A program made the translations under genes and the position numbers. Shown piece by piece: positions 1 to 11,800 of a stretch of DNA of 64,000 nt. This stretch comes from Aquilaria yunnanensis (taxonomy: Eukaryota; Streptophyta; Magnoliopsida; Malvales; Thymelaeaceae), in assembly GCA_039654915.1 (NCBI GenBank), contig CM077599.1:7380501-7444500 (forward strand), given 5' to 3'. The notes beneath the pieces are model-generated. The model saw only the letters and a program-made list of their open reading frames with translations. It was not told the DNA's origin and made no database searches. Numbering within the stretch: the first letter of the stretch is position 1; every line of letters starts with the position of its first letter.

Positions 1-216
1 TCTTTTGTCAGTGAACCATTCCTATCTGACTGGGCAGTCACATCACTTCAGGCTAGGCGATATAGGCCTGCCAATGTCAGTAGGTGTCCCCTCGATTTTT
101 GCACCATGTGACACATGTCACCGAGTTAATGGCAATCAATTACGTCCATTACGTCAGTTACGTTCCTTCGCTTATGAAGGGTCATTATGGCGACGCTTCG
201 CCTGCCTCCTTTGGTC

Positions 217-224
217 TATATAAG
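217..224 (+). promoter_or_regulatory. TATA box of the gypsy-type element
   Basis: TATATAAG lies in a GC-richer context ending in 'ggtctatataagacc', about 250-300 bases upstream of the gag-like reading frame. The position and surroundings resemble an LTR or element promoter. There is no direct evidence of transcription. Confidence 0.4.
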
Positions 225-628
225 ACCTTTGACCTCAAGGGTTTCCTCATTCTTCTACTTTTATTTCCTTCGCTCTCAAACTTCCTCTCACCTTCAAGCT
301 TTCTTTCGTGGCGATATTAGCGGCGGAGCGATTTCTGACAACTTTTGTGGCCTTCTCCAGAATCTCCTTTCCTCTCGAACTATGTGGGTTTGTTTTTGAA
401 GTAGTTCTTATTCCTTGTCCTTCTTTTGCTTTTCATCTTATCTGTCTAAGGTTAGTACCTTCGCCCCCGAATATGTTTTCTGAGCAAGCCTTAGCAAAAC
501 TCGTTCCCAAAAGTTGGCTTCCTCTCAACTTTCACTTGAGCTGCGCCACTTTGGAAAAGTTGAAGAAGTGGTTAGCCAAATTTTTCCTTTCCTCATATGC
601 CATCACCCGCCTTCCCAGACCTACTGTG

Positions 629-2118
629 TAGGGATGGCAATTGGGTGGGTTAGGTCAGGTTTGGGTCAGGTCATTCAGGTTCGGGTCTACTCGGGTTAGC
701 ATGAATTCGAGTTCAGGTCAGGTTCAGGTCAGGTCATTTGGGTTCGGGTTGATTTTCGGGTTCGGGTTGAGTTGGGCTAGGTTTATTTGGGTTTGGGTTC
801 ACTTCAGGTCTGGTAATTTTAGTCCCGGGTAACTTTAGGTCAGCTTTCGGGTCAAATTCAGGTCAACCTTTGTATTCATATAGGTTACTGGTATGAAATC
901 AAAATGATTGAATCTATTCAATTTTTTTTAAAATTTAAATCAAATAATTCAATTTTTTGTGTGATTTAATTTAAATTTAAATTTTATTTTTTAGTATATT
1001 TAATTAAAATATTCATAAAAATCTTCTTCATTATAGTTTAGTACATATTTAAGTAATTTAACATTGATAGTAATATTTGATTATTTTTCTAAACCCATAC
1101 CCTTTAACTATCATTATACATATTATTCAGATCTTCACCCAGCTATCACTCAGACATACACAAAGACAATTTTGTTATGTTTATGTTTCAATAAATTTTC
1201 CTTGAAATTACAACGAAATGCAAATCAAGTTCATTATCAGTGACTAAATTGTAAAATTTAAAAAATTTTGGGTGAAAGTGCAAAGATTTCAAAATATTTA
1301 AGATCTATGTTGTAATTATTATGGGTGACTAAAATAAAATTTTTTAAAATTTAAGTACCTTATTGCACTACACTTAAAAGTTTAGGGATGAATGTTGTAA
1401 TTTTAATAGTTACCTATTAAGATCATTAAACTTACTAAATATAAAAATTACTTCTGTTGGAAAAATCCAAAATTTGGGATTCACTAAATATGGATGTTTT
1501 TTTCCCCAAATAAGATACTTGTAATATATAGAAGTCCTAAAATAATAGAAATTACTAAATATGGAAATCCTTTATCAAAAGATGAAAATTATTAAACATA
1601 AATATCTTTAAAAAAAGAAATGAAACTACTAAATATGAAAGTCTCATCTCCGAATATGAGACTTACTAAATATGAAAGTATAAAAAAATAGAAGTTACTA
1701 ATAACGGAAGTCACCATTTCTAAATATAAGACATACTGAATATGAAAGTCTCAAAAACTGGAAGTTACTAAACATGGAAACCTTCGCATTTAGGATTGAC
1801 TTAATATGGAAAATAATGAAAGAGGAAAGTTAAGGTTTATGGTGAGGGTTAAAATCGGGTATTATCGGATTTAGTTATCAGGTCATCTCGGGTTCAGGTC
1901 AAGTCAGTTTCAGGTTTGGGTCAATTTAAACTTGGGTCATTTCGGGTTCGGGTATTTCGGGTTTGGGTCATTTGGGTTCGCGTTTTCTTGGGTTTCCCTT
2001 TAATCGGGTTCGAGTTCAGGTCGGGTTGGGCACAGTCGGGTTCAGGTCGTTGACTCTTTTAGTCAAATCGGGTGGGTTGGTCCATGTCATCGGGTCGGGT
2101 CTGATTTTGCCATCCCTA
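629..2118. mobile_element. hAT-like nonautonomous element nested in the gag remnant
   Basis: The ends are TAGGGATGGCAA at 629-640 and its inverted complement TTGCCATCCCTA at 2107-2118. The flanks are CTACTGTG (621-628) and TTACTGTG (2119-2126), an 8-bp target-site duplication with one mismatch, which is the hAT signature. Both subterminal regions are built of short 'cgggttcaggtc' motifs in opposite orientation (640-860 and 1850-2100). The centre is AT-rich and holds a decayed tandem repeat at 1483-1782. No transposase is present, so it would need mobilisation in trans. Confidence 0.75.
1483..1782. repeat. Degenerate ~32-38 bp tandem repeat inside the hAT-like element
   Basis: The word ACTAAATATGRA (with variants such as ACTGAATATGAA and ACTAAACATGGA) recurs near 1483, 1553, 1627, 1665, 1735 and 1768. 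Spacers are similar, often 'agtctc...' or '...aagtt'. Units are about 32-38 bp and strongly diverged. It looks like an old minisatellite in the core of the nonautonomous element. Confidence 0.45.
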
Positions 2119-4200
2119 TTACTGTGCTGAGCTACCTTCCTTATCATGACGAGATTACCGTCTTCCGAGCACAGCTGAAGGCGGGTCTTCGGTATCCCCC
2201 ACCGAAGATGGTTTGCGACTTCTGCCAATTTCATGGGATAGCCGCCAACCAACTTCCTCCAAACTCATACTCTTATTTTAATGCCTTTCTTTGTATGTGT
2301 GGGGTCTTCAATATAGAGCCCCACTTTATCTTTTTCATGCAATATTACAAACTCCATCCTGTCCCGAATGGTGGATTCTACTTCTTACTCCCTCAGGGAT
2401 CTGGGAGCAAGAAGTTTACTTTTACTTTCAGCACCAAGGATAACTGGCGAGGCTGGCAGAAAAAGTATTTTTTTCTGAAAGTGGATGAGCAATAGAAAGA
2501 CATTCTCGCGAAGTGGGCTTCGGGCACCTTGGCCATCGATGTAGTAGACCCGAGGAAGCTACTAACCTTAGAACTGGAGGCTTAGTTTGAAGAACTCGAT
2601 AGCCATATTTGGGGCGTTGCTGATTGGGATCCTGAAGTTCCTTCACGTTCTTCCTACCCTTTCCCCATTAGATAAAGCTCCATGACCAAATAAATACTTT
2701 GGGAACTCAGGGTCATTAAGAAGCACATCACTGACTTGAATATGCCAAAACCGGTAGTGGACGGGAAGAAGTCCTGGTTGGCCATGCTCCTTCGGGGTGA
2801 ACTTACATATTTGGCACTTAAAGAGAGTAAGCTTATTTCCAATTTTGTTGCTTATGTCTTTCTGTACTTACACTAATGTTTTTTTTTTTGTAGAAATGAG
2901 CGACAAGTTTACTGTTTTTTACAAGAATCTCTTCCTCAGTTAAGCCGAGAATGGTGATCAACAGAAGAAAAAGGCACCGAAGAGGAAGAAAGTGACCGAT
3001 GGATCATCTTTGGCCCCGAGGTTGAAGAAAAGTAAGGAGGGCTCTCTTCATTTTCCGCCCGAGGATCAAACCGTGGTGCCTGATCAAACCCCTGTTCACG
3101 CAGACCCATCTTCGGCGCTGGCCATCCATTCTACCCTTCTAAGTCCCAATGCTACTGTCGAGGCACTAGGGACTTCGGTGGGGGAGATGTCTGTTGAAGC
3201 GGCTTAAGGGTGGCGAAGAATAAAGGGCAAGGACATCCTTGCCGAGGTGTTGGACGCCAGTGAGTCTGACAAAGAGGGCCCTGAACTCCAACTAGGTTTG
3301 TCCCTTAGCCATTCGTCTATGGGTTTGGGATTTTTTGGTATTTTAGACCTTGTAGATGAATGGCTAAGGGATAACGTTATAATTGAACTTTGGTGTGATT
3401 TTTGCAGATGAGCGAGCCCAGGCTCAGTGGATGGCTGAACATGTTCCCACAGACAGTGCCAAATGATGCCTGTCGGCATCTTCATTGAATGACATGTTGG
3501 CCTGCAGGATGGACTTCCGATGTGAGAGTATCTGAAACATTTAGAAGAACAGGGATTAGGAACTCCCCGAAGTGTATTTTTGGAGGAGGAGCCTCCGACG
3601 CCCAAATTAGTATTTGTGAGAGTGGTAGTAAAGAGTAGAGAGCAGAGAATAGAGAAAGTCAATTATCCTTACCAAAGTCCTTCCTGGGTATTTATAGGAG
3701 GGTGGAGGGAGGAGGCCATTTGACACAGCCTGTTCAGATCATAACACGTGTATGGTCAGATCCAATCCGTACCTTTGGAGGTAGGTATCTCCAACTGGTC
3801 GTAGGCCATTCTGGACAGGAGGCAGGGGTGTGTGCGAGGTCTCTTTGTCAGGGGCTTATTAACCATTTTTGTCGTATCTCCGTAAGACCCTTTCGGGGTG
3901 TGAGATCCCTTCAAGCGGAGATTTATCCCCGATGGCTACTGGAGAAGGCTCTTCGGAAGGGCGGACCATCTTCGGGAGACTTTATCTTCTGTCGATGATG
4001 GTGGATCAGCTTTTCCAAGGTTGGTGGCTTTGCAAATCCGAGGGTGGTGAGGACGCCTTTTCCTGAAGTTGGACATGTTACTCTCTGAGGGTGGTGTGGA
4101 GAATGCCCCGAGTTCGGGGTTAAGCTTCTTCCAAGGGTGGCGCCAAGCTAGCCGATCAGGAGATCTTGGGGGCGATAACCCTTTGACTATCATAATTGAT

Positions 4201-7200
4201 GAAATCCAGTTTACTTGAACCATCTTAAATAAAAATATTATAACTTTTAAGTTTATTATAATAATGGAACCATGTATAGATTATAACTAAACATGGTGTA
4301 ATACAAAACCATTGTAATCATACATGTGCTCTTTGTCACTTGTACTATATTAATTAATTTCTATGTGCACCATCCCCACATAGTAATAAGTAGGAAAAGG
4401 TATTTATCTCATTATCCTACTTATAATATATTAGTCAAATTGTCATAAAATTGATTGAAAAAGTTTTTGTCAATTATATTTTTGTTTCTTTGTTCATTAT
4501 AATATATAATAACTTAGAACAAATAATAACAAAAAATCCATGCAAACTTATATTATACATTAAAAGCTATTATAATATACTACAATGTACTATGAAATTC
4601 AATAAAAGGTTTTGACTATAATAAACCTAATTTTAAATAAGCCTAAATCACTATTGGTCCCTTGAACTATACTGACAAACATGGCCATTTTTATCTTTGT
4701 GCTATGACTTGAGGTGGCATGATCCTCAAAGTATTGATTGTAAAGTACTTTGTCCCTTTAATACTATTAAAATTTTTAATATGCAATCCCTTACTTAAGA
4801 TCAAAATTTGAGACCTTAAATTACAAATGTTCATAATTTTAAGCACTTAGTGATAATTAAGTGTAATTATTAGGAGGTTAAAATTTTACATACAATAAAA
4901 ATAATGGAAGTAAAAGAAAAATAAAAGGAGAAACTTTGAAAATTTTACTTATTACTATATCTATCTCACATTTTTTTGGCAATATTTACTATTTTGGCCA
5001 ATTTCAAATCTTTATAATATTTTTATATTTAATAAATTACTTTAACATATTACCTTCAAACTATTATTTCAAGTTTTGCTCATTCCATTCTTTTGGTTTT
5101 ACATACAAAAAATGAATGGACAAAATAAAAAATAACACATAAAATATTTTCCTCTTTCTTAATTTTCATGCTAAACCTAATATTTTAAAGATCTTAAGAT
5201 AGAAAGAGTACATTTTTATTTAAAAAATATGTGACACTATTATAAAAGTTAGTTTATAAACATTGGGACCTTATATGACAACGAAGAGATAGCTTAGAAC
5301 TTAAACTTGTAATTTATGCTTTGGGTATAAATACCAAATTTAAGTAAAGGTCTCATGCATTTTCATCCACACTTTTATTCTTTCTCTCCTATCTCTTGCT
5401 TTCTAGTGCTAGTTTTTTGGTTTGATGCTGTCACCATTACATGGATGAGTTTCTAGTGGTAGTGACACTACACTAGAAAAACAATTTGCAAAATTTTAAA
5501 CGACTTACATCATTCGCTTGCTTTTCCTTCTCTTTGACTTTTCATTAAAAAAATTTCTTAAAAAACTTCATAGTTTTTTGTAAATTAGGCTTTAAAGTTT
5601 AATTTTTATTTTCCAAAAATTGATTTGTTAAATTTTAATTTTAATTTTCCAAAAATTGATTTGTTTACATTATTTTGCTCCTTTTTTAACTTCTTCTAGA
5701 CCCACTTGTTTAAGATCTCGCCAAATTTTTGTAAATTGAGTTTTAAAACTTTGACACCTTAACTTTTTTTTTTTTAATTTTTTAGGTTTGGATTGGTTTT
5801 TTTTTTTTTGCTTGGTTCTAGTTTTTTTTAGTGTGGAGACAAGCCGAAACCCTCCCTCAGTTGCTGATGGGCATGTGGTTAAAATGTGCCAATTAATGGC
5901 GATGGATTATATTTTGACCTGTTATTACATATTTTTTTTATAAGACACAAGAATCCTATATAACATATTCCTAATTACTTCTAATGATTATGACATCACA
6001 TGCACACCATATTCGTGCTCTTATGTGGAGTGTTGCATTAGCTTTGTTCATTGTCAGCTTTTTTTTTCCCATTCATTTCATTTTGCCATCTGTATCCCTT
6101 ACTCATTTTTCTATTTTTTCCTATTTGTTAAAATAACAAAGCATAACAATTTGCATGTGTCATTGTAGATTTTTATGATTTTTTTTTATTTTTTCATTTT
6201 GTGTTATCTTATATCATTCTTATTCAATCTATTCAAATGGTATGACTTATTCGTTAAAACACCCATTTCCATCATGACTATGCTGCTTGAGATGATAAGT
6301 AAACTTGGCTGGCCTTGCTCCCTTAATGCATTTGAGGAGTCAATGACATTGTCTTAGCCTTTCTTTCATCTTTTGCATCTTATTGGACACGAGCATGTGG
6401 TCATTTCACAATTCGTACCATTGTTTGATGTTTTTCTCTATTCTTATGTGATTAACTTGCAAGAGGTTATTTTTGGAACTCAAGTAAATATTACTCTTTT
6501 GGTTGCTCTTCACCTTTTTCCTATTAGACCATTCTAGTTTTACTAGTGAAGCCTTCTAGTACAACATTCATGCTTTCAAGCTTGTAAAAGCTGGGTTTCA
6601 TGAAAAACATTGTTTATTTCAAAACAAAAAGTAGATTACTAGTTAAGTTTATTGAGTAGATATTATATTTCTACTTGCATGGGATAATAGAAAAAAGGGA
6701 TTTTGGGTTACCTTTGATCCAATTCTTTTATGATTTGATGATAGCTTAATTCTAATGACAATGAAAGTCACAAACCCCAACATAACCACATGGCTTAGAA
6801 TGTATATTTGTTGGATAAAGCCTCGCGTTGGGTTGTAATTGCTTGCAACTTTATGCCTCTTGAGAGAACATGTAGAATGAAAATTGTTCCTGCAAAAGCA
6901 ACATAATGTAAGTGTTACTGATTTGAGAACAACACAATTTTTGCTTGATTGAAAATTTAAATGGGCTCGACTAGAAAAAAAATTGTACAAATTATGTTGT
7001 AATAGAAGTACATTAAAAATCTATGATTGTAAAAAAAAGTTTATGATATTAAAATCACTTACCTAGTTATTCTTCTTGTAGGCACCATAGGAAGATTTGA
7101 ATTGAATTCCTATATTTATAAATATAGGGGGAAAAAAAAAGTAGATATCATCTTGTACACACATGCACACAAGCAAAATAGATTTCTTTACTTTATTTTA

Positions 7201-8889
7201 GTTTATATTTTTTCTATCATTGGTCTTTTGATACTGAAGCATAATCAGTCATCAACTTGTAAATATAGAAAGTTATGATGTTGTAATCCCTTGATTTTTG
7301 TTTAATTTACTCTACTTTTAATTTTACAATAATCATTTATTAGCGCAAAATTAGTAAAAGTTTGAAACTAAAATAACCTGCCTTATACCTCACTTTATTT
7401 TTTCTTTGAATAGAACTTGCCTTGTACAATGGGCATTTTGCGCATGAATATGTATTAATTAATAGCCTTCCAATTAATTCTATGCCTATTTGATAAGTAC
7501 ATTATGGATGATCGATGGGATTGGTTTTCTAAAATTAAATGTTCTTTCATAAGCCTTTCAATGCATTAATTAAATTTTGATTTTTTTCCTTTTTTTGTGC
7601 AAGAACAAATTTTTCTTGGGCATGAAACCATCTAAATAGTTAAAGCTCCTATAATTATTATGAAAATTTAGTATCCAATCTAGACAATAAAATTGACTTC
7701 AATGAGCTATGAAATATGCTTTGAGTTTGATACGTACCATTTCATTAAAAGAATTTAACACCATTAATAATTTTATTATGTTTAATGATAGGTAAAATGA
7801 AATTATCATCTTTTATAGGGAAGTTTTGTGTTACGAGTGATTTAAAAAGATACACGTAATGTTCCCTGAACTAAGAAAAATATAAAAACACTTTGTATAT
7901 ACGTAGCTATCTATCACTTGTTGCTTGGCGTTGAATCGTTCAAGCAAACTCTTCCATCTACTATTCCCCTCTAGTCGGTAGTCCACACCATGACCTCCAA
8001 ATTCTAGCTCAACAGGTGTGTACAGGTAGAAGGAAAAACAAAAAAACGATCAATTTCTGCTCCAGGTTTACAAGTATAGAAAAACTACAAAAGTTTCCCC
8101 TATAGTTCGATTTAACCTACATTTTATCTCTCTATTTTAAAAAACTTACATTTTAACTCTTATTTTTTTATAGTATCCGACAACAACGTCTGAAACCCTA
8201 AACTAAATTATTTGATAACCATGTTTCAGTAATTTTAAGATTTTTTATTTTTTTTATAGCTAACCGACATTTAAAAAAATACTTATATGCATTGACAGGA
8301 AGAAAAATGTATTTATAGAAAAGAAAAACTGATAATTTAAAATGCCTATTAACTATAAAAAAAATATTGGAGAGACCGACATTACTGGAAGATGACTATT
8401 ATATAGTTGAAATTACAGTTTTAGAAGTCGTTATCGAACAATATAAAAGAACTAGAGTAAAGTGTAGGTTTTAAAAAATAAAGGGGGTAAACTGTAGATT
8501 ATGGTAAATCTTTAGGGAGTAATTGTAACTTTCCCTAAAAGAATTTGCGACGCCTTAATTACAAGTAAAAACCTTTATGTCAAGAGAGAAAAAGAGGTTG
8601 AAACGACCGAATAATTAAATTTCCAGCGTCTGGTACTGTTTAATTTAATTTATAACAACAATTTATATATAGCAGTGGAAAAACAGGAGTTCCATTCCAT
8701 GCCATTCATATTTTATTTTCTATATATAGTCTACTATATCCTATTCACACCAATCAATTAAATTAAATAATTATTCAAATCCAAGTTATATAGGCGTGTA
8801 CGTATACAAACATACATATATATGTATCTGTCCTCGTGAAGAGCTCCAGAACGAAGGAAATTAATATAGCTTGGCTTAGGAGATCAAAC
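4201..8889. other. AT-rich intergenic region
   Basis: No convincing gene was seen. A stretch at about 4640-4760 contains 'ggtcccttgaactat', the kind of text found in terminal repeats of plant Mutator-like MITEs. A TATA-like 'gggtataaatacc' lies at about 5324, followed by pyrimidine-rich DNA, but no reading frame follows it. A short open stretch near 6175-6357 is hydrophobic, low-complexity and unrecognised. One copy of the window's four-copy inverted-repeat MITE family lies at 8079-8539. The last 300 bases would hold the promoter and 5' UTR of the MACPF gene. Confidence 0.6.
8079..8539. mobile_element. Inverted-repeat MITE, family A, copy 1
   Basis: The left arm (from 'actacaaaagtttccc') reappears inverted in the right arm ('gggagtaattgtaact'). 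Arms continue inward through 'acattttaactc' and 'gagtaaagtgtagg', and through 'gacaacaacgtctgaaaccc' and its partner 'agaagtcgttatcgaaca'. The centre has 'taaccgacatttaaaaaaata' opposite 'aaaatgcctattaact'. The same plan recurs at 9697-10848, 33069-34058 and 43450-43862. No protein is encoded. Confidence 0.7.
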
Positions 8890-11800
8890 ATGAGAGAGGG
8901 AACAATAATAGTTGAGACGGCTCTTAGCAGCCTGGGAAAAGGGTTCGATTTAACGACAGACTTCCGGCTCAAATATTGCAAAGGGAATCAAAGGCTCGTC
9001 TTGCTCAACGAGACGGACCGGCGGGACGTAGCGGTGCCGGGATTCGGTTCAATCGGAAACATTTCCGCCGACATAAGATGCGACAAGGGCGAACGGATTC
9101 GTTACCAGTCGGATATCCTCGAGTTCAGTCAGGTACTTGTCTATAACAACACGAGATTAACAAGCTGGCCTTAATCTAAAATCCTCATAATGATGGAGTA
9201 GTAGGGCATGTGTATAAATAATAAATGAGTATGCGTGCAGATGGCAGAGTTTTTCAACCAGAAAAGTTCGGCACCGGGGAAGATCCCGTCGGGTTCGTTC
9301 AATTCGATGTTCGGGTTCAGCGGGTCGTGGGCAAACGACGCTGCCAAGACCAGGTATTTGGGGCTCGATGGCTACTTCATCACGCTCTTCCACATACGGA
9401 TCGACAGGTTTCGGCTGGAGCTCTCTGATGAAGTTGTTCGCGCAGTTCCTTCTTCTTGGGATCCATCGGCCTTGGCCAGGTACTAATTAAACTAACTGCT
9501 ATATGATATTCCCCATCTTTTTTTTTTTTTTTATCCTCTTACTAAAAAGAACTTCATTTCACTGCAACGAACGAATGAATAATTAAACCCACAACAACAA
9601 TATCCTCGGCACTAGACAAGGAAAAAAATCAATTATAAGTCTTCCAGAGGATACAAGTTCAACTACAATCGAGAGCGGCTCATATGATTTTTTGGCAAAT
9701 TTAAAAAGCCCTGGCCCTTGTTATTTGATCTAATATACACTTTCCCCATTTATTTTTAAAAATCTATACTTTATCTCATTTTTTTTATAGCATTTGACAA
9801 CTTTTAAAATCCTAAATTAATTTATCTAAAAGTTATATTTCAGTAATTTTAAGATTTTTTATATTTTTTCATAACTAACCGATCTTTAAAAAATATTGAT
9901 ATACATTTATAGTAAGAAAAATATATTTACAGAAAATAAAAATAAATAATTTAAAATATCTATTAATTATTAAAAAAATTAGAAATTAGTGTTTAAATTA
10001 CAATTTCAGAAGTTGTTATCAAACAATATAAAAGAATCAGAGGGTAAAGTGTACGTTTTCAAAAATAAAAAAAAAAAACAAAATATATGTTAGGGTCATG
10101 AAATTAAATATCACGATATATTGTGATATACTACTTGTTGTGGGTAAGTGGCATATAGTATAAATGTTTTTGCATTTTGTCATTTTATTGTGCGATATAC
10201 CGTAATATGCTAAATTCTGCTTACTTTTTATGTACATTTTGTCCAAAACAATGTGGTATACAACAAATATTGTGATATATGTATCACAGTATTTTATTTT
10301 TCACAGATGTATTTGAGATATTTTTGTCATTTTCTATCAAAATATTGTAAACATATGAAATATTGAAATATAATTAATACACATATCATAAAATAAATAT
10401 TTACTTTTATTCTTTTAGTTACTTTTCTTAATTAACATAACAGTTTAATGATTACTTTAAATCACCTAAAAACTCAATGTGGTATTAGAAAATGTATTGC
10501 TATTATTAAAGTATTATTTTTTTCTCTTATATCAATAAATTAACTTTTTTCCTAAGTTTTGTTTATTTTACTCTATATATAACTTTTTTTTTATGTTTTT
10601 TAAATTAAAAAAATATATTATATCATATATTTTATTTATACTTGATGAATTATGATGAGAAAAATTAGAATACATAAAAAATATGTAAAAGAAATTATTG
10701 AATTTATATTATCTTAATATAATATTATAATATTTTTTTATAAAAATAATAGTAATATGTAGCATTATATACCTAAAAAATTTAAAATACGCTATAACTA
10801 AATATTTAACATCTTAATTATGGTAAATATAAGGATAATTGTAAATTTTACGATCATTTTCCCACTTCCTTTGTTGACAAAAATAAAGTTGGTTTCGGCT
10901 TGTGGCCCCGACTTCCGTAATCCGTATTCCAAAAAAATCAAACTACATCTCCGTCTGACCAGAAAATCCAGGTTGTTTTAATTTCATTGCCCCGTCTCTG
11001 ACTCTCTGCATCAGTCAGTCTGCTCTAAGCCCAAGTCAAAATTTACCAGCTGTAAAATTATTCGACTAGATATATATGATATCAGATGATGGCCAGACCA
11101 CCAATTTCAGCCCCCTTGAATTGAACGAGACCTTCTGGCTGGCTGCTAGTCTATCTACCTGTTTCCGCCAATTTCTAGGCCAAATTGGATGGCGTAAACC
11201 TTGTGTTTATTTGATCTTTTCTCTTCTAAGTTCTAGCTACCCGTAGAAATTGGAGAAAATTTCATTTTCAGTCCTAAATCTTTTTACATTTTATCAAATT
11301 AATCCTAAAATTTCTTAATTTGTCAGGAAAGTCTTAAAATGTTAAACGTATCAAGTCTGTTAGTCCTAAAATTTTCAATTTTACAATCTAACAAACAAAA
11401 TGCACACCTGGTTATAAGTGGTGTTTTCTTTCTAAACATATCAGCAAAAAAGAGGACCACCAGGGTTAGTGGCTTAAACGTTTTAGAACTTCTTTAACAA
11501 ATTGAGAAATAGGACTAACTTTGTAAAATGTGAAAAGTTTGAATCTCATTGATAACATGGAAAAACAATCCTTTAAGTCATGGTCCCTAATCTTTTTTTT
11601 CCTTTCCATTTGAATCCTTATCTTTCAAGTCATTCCATAGGTCCCTAGCATTTGAAAAACATTTCATATTCATCTCTTTTTCATTTTGACAAAAAAAGTT
11701 CAATGTGATGGAATAAGTCCCAAATTTTTTTGAGAAATATCACTTTTTATCCTAATCCTTTATTTCTTTTTTTTTTTTTCCGTCCATCGAAAGGGCATTA

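Larger units (their letters stand above)
308..2842 (+). pseudogene. gag-like (Transposase_28) pseudogene, interrupted
   Basis: An open frame runs from about 308 to 628 and resumes at 2127-2492. If the inserted element plus one target-site copy (629-2126, 1498 bp) is discounted, the two parts are in the same frame. The downstream part shows the family's 'AGLRYPPP', 'QLPPNS' and 'W..KYFF' motifs. In-frame stops at 2493-2495 and 2583-2585 interrupt otherwise continuous similarity that reaches 'DGKKSWLAMLLRGEL' near 2760-2805, so the gene is dead. A splice-donor-like GAG|AGTAAG follows at about 2825. The function is presumed nucleocapsid-like. Family assignment is from motif memory, not a search. 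Confidence 0.5.
1..4200 (+). mobile_element. Degenerate Ty3/gypsy-type element with Transposase_28-like gag
   Basis: This block is more GC-rich than its surroundings. It carries pieces of a protein resembling the plant 'putative gypsy type transposon' (Transposase_28) domain. A promoter-like stretch precedes it (TATATAAG at 217-224). Two intron-like GT-AG intervals follow, at about 2828-2893 and 3294-3409, and lysine-rich coding-like DNA lies at 2960-3205. I see no reverse transcriptase, integrase or protease, so this is a non-autonomous or deleted element. Its borders are not defined: the left end lies outside the window, and the right limit is placed where composition turns AT-rich. I could not demonstrate paired LTRs; 3700-4150 could be LTR-derived. 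A later hAT-like element is inserted at 629-2118. Confidence 0.5.

Noticed and set aside
6175..6357. Hydrophobic 60-codon frame that could be a small membrane protein
   Set aside because: T-rich DNA gives Phe/Leu/Ile-rich frames by chance; there is no supporting start context or family.
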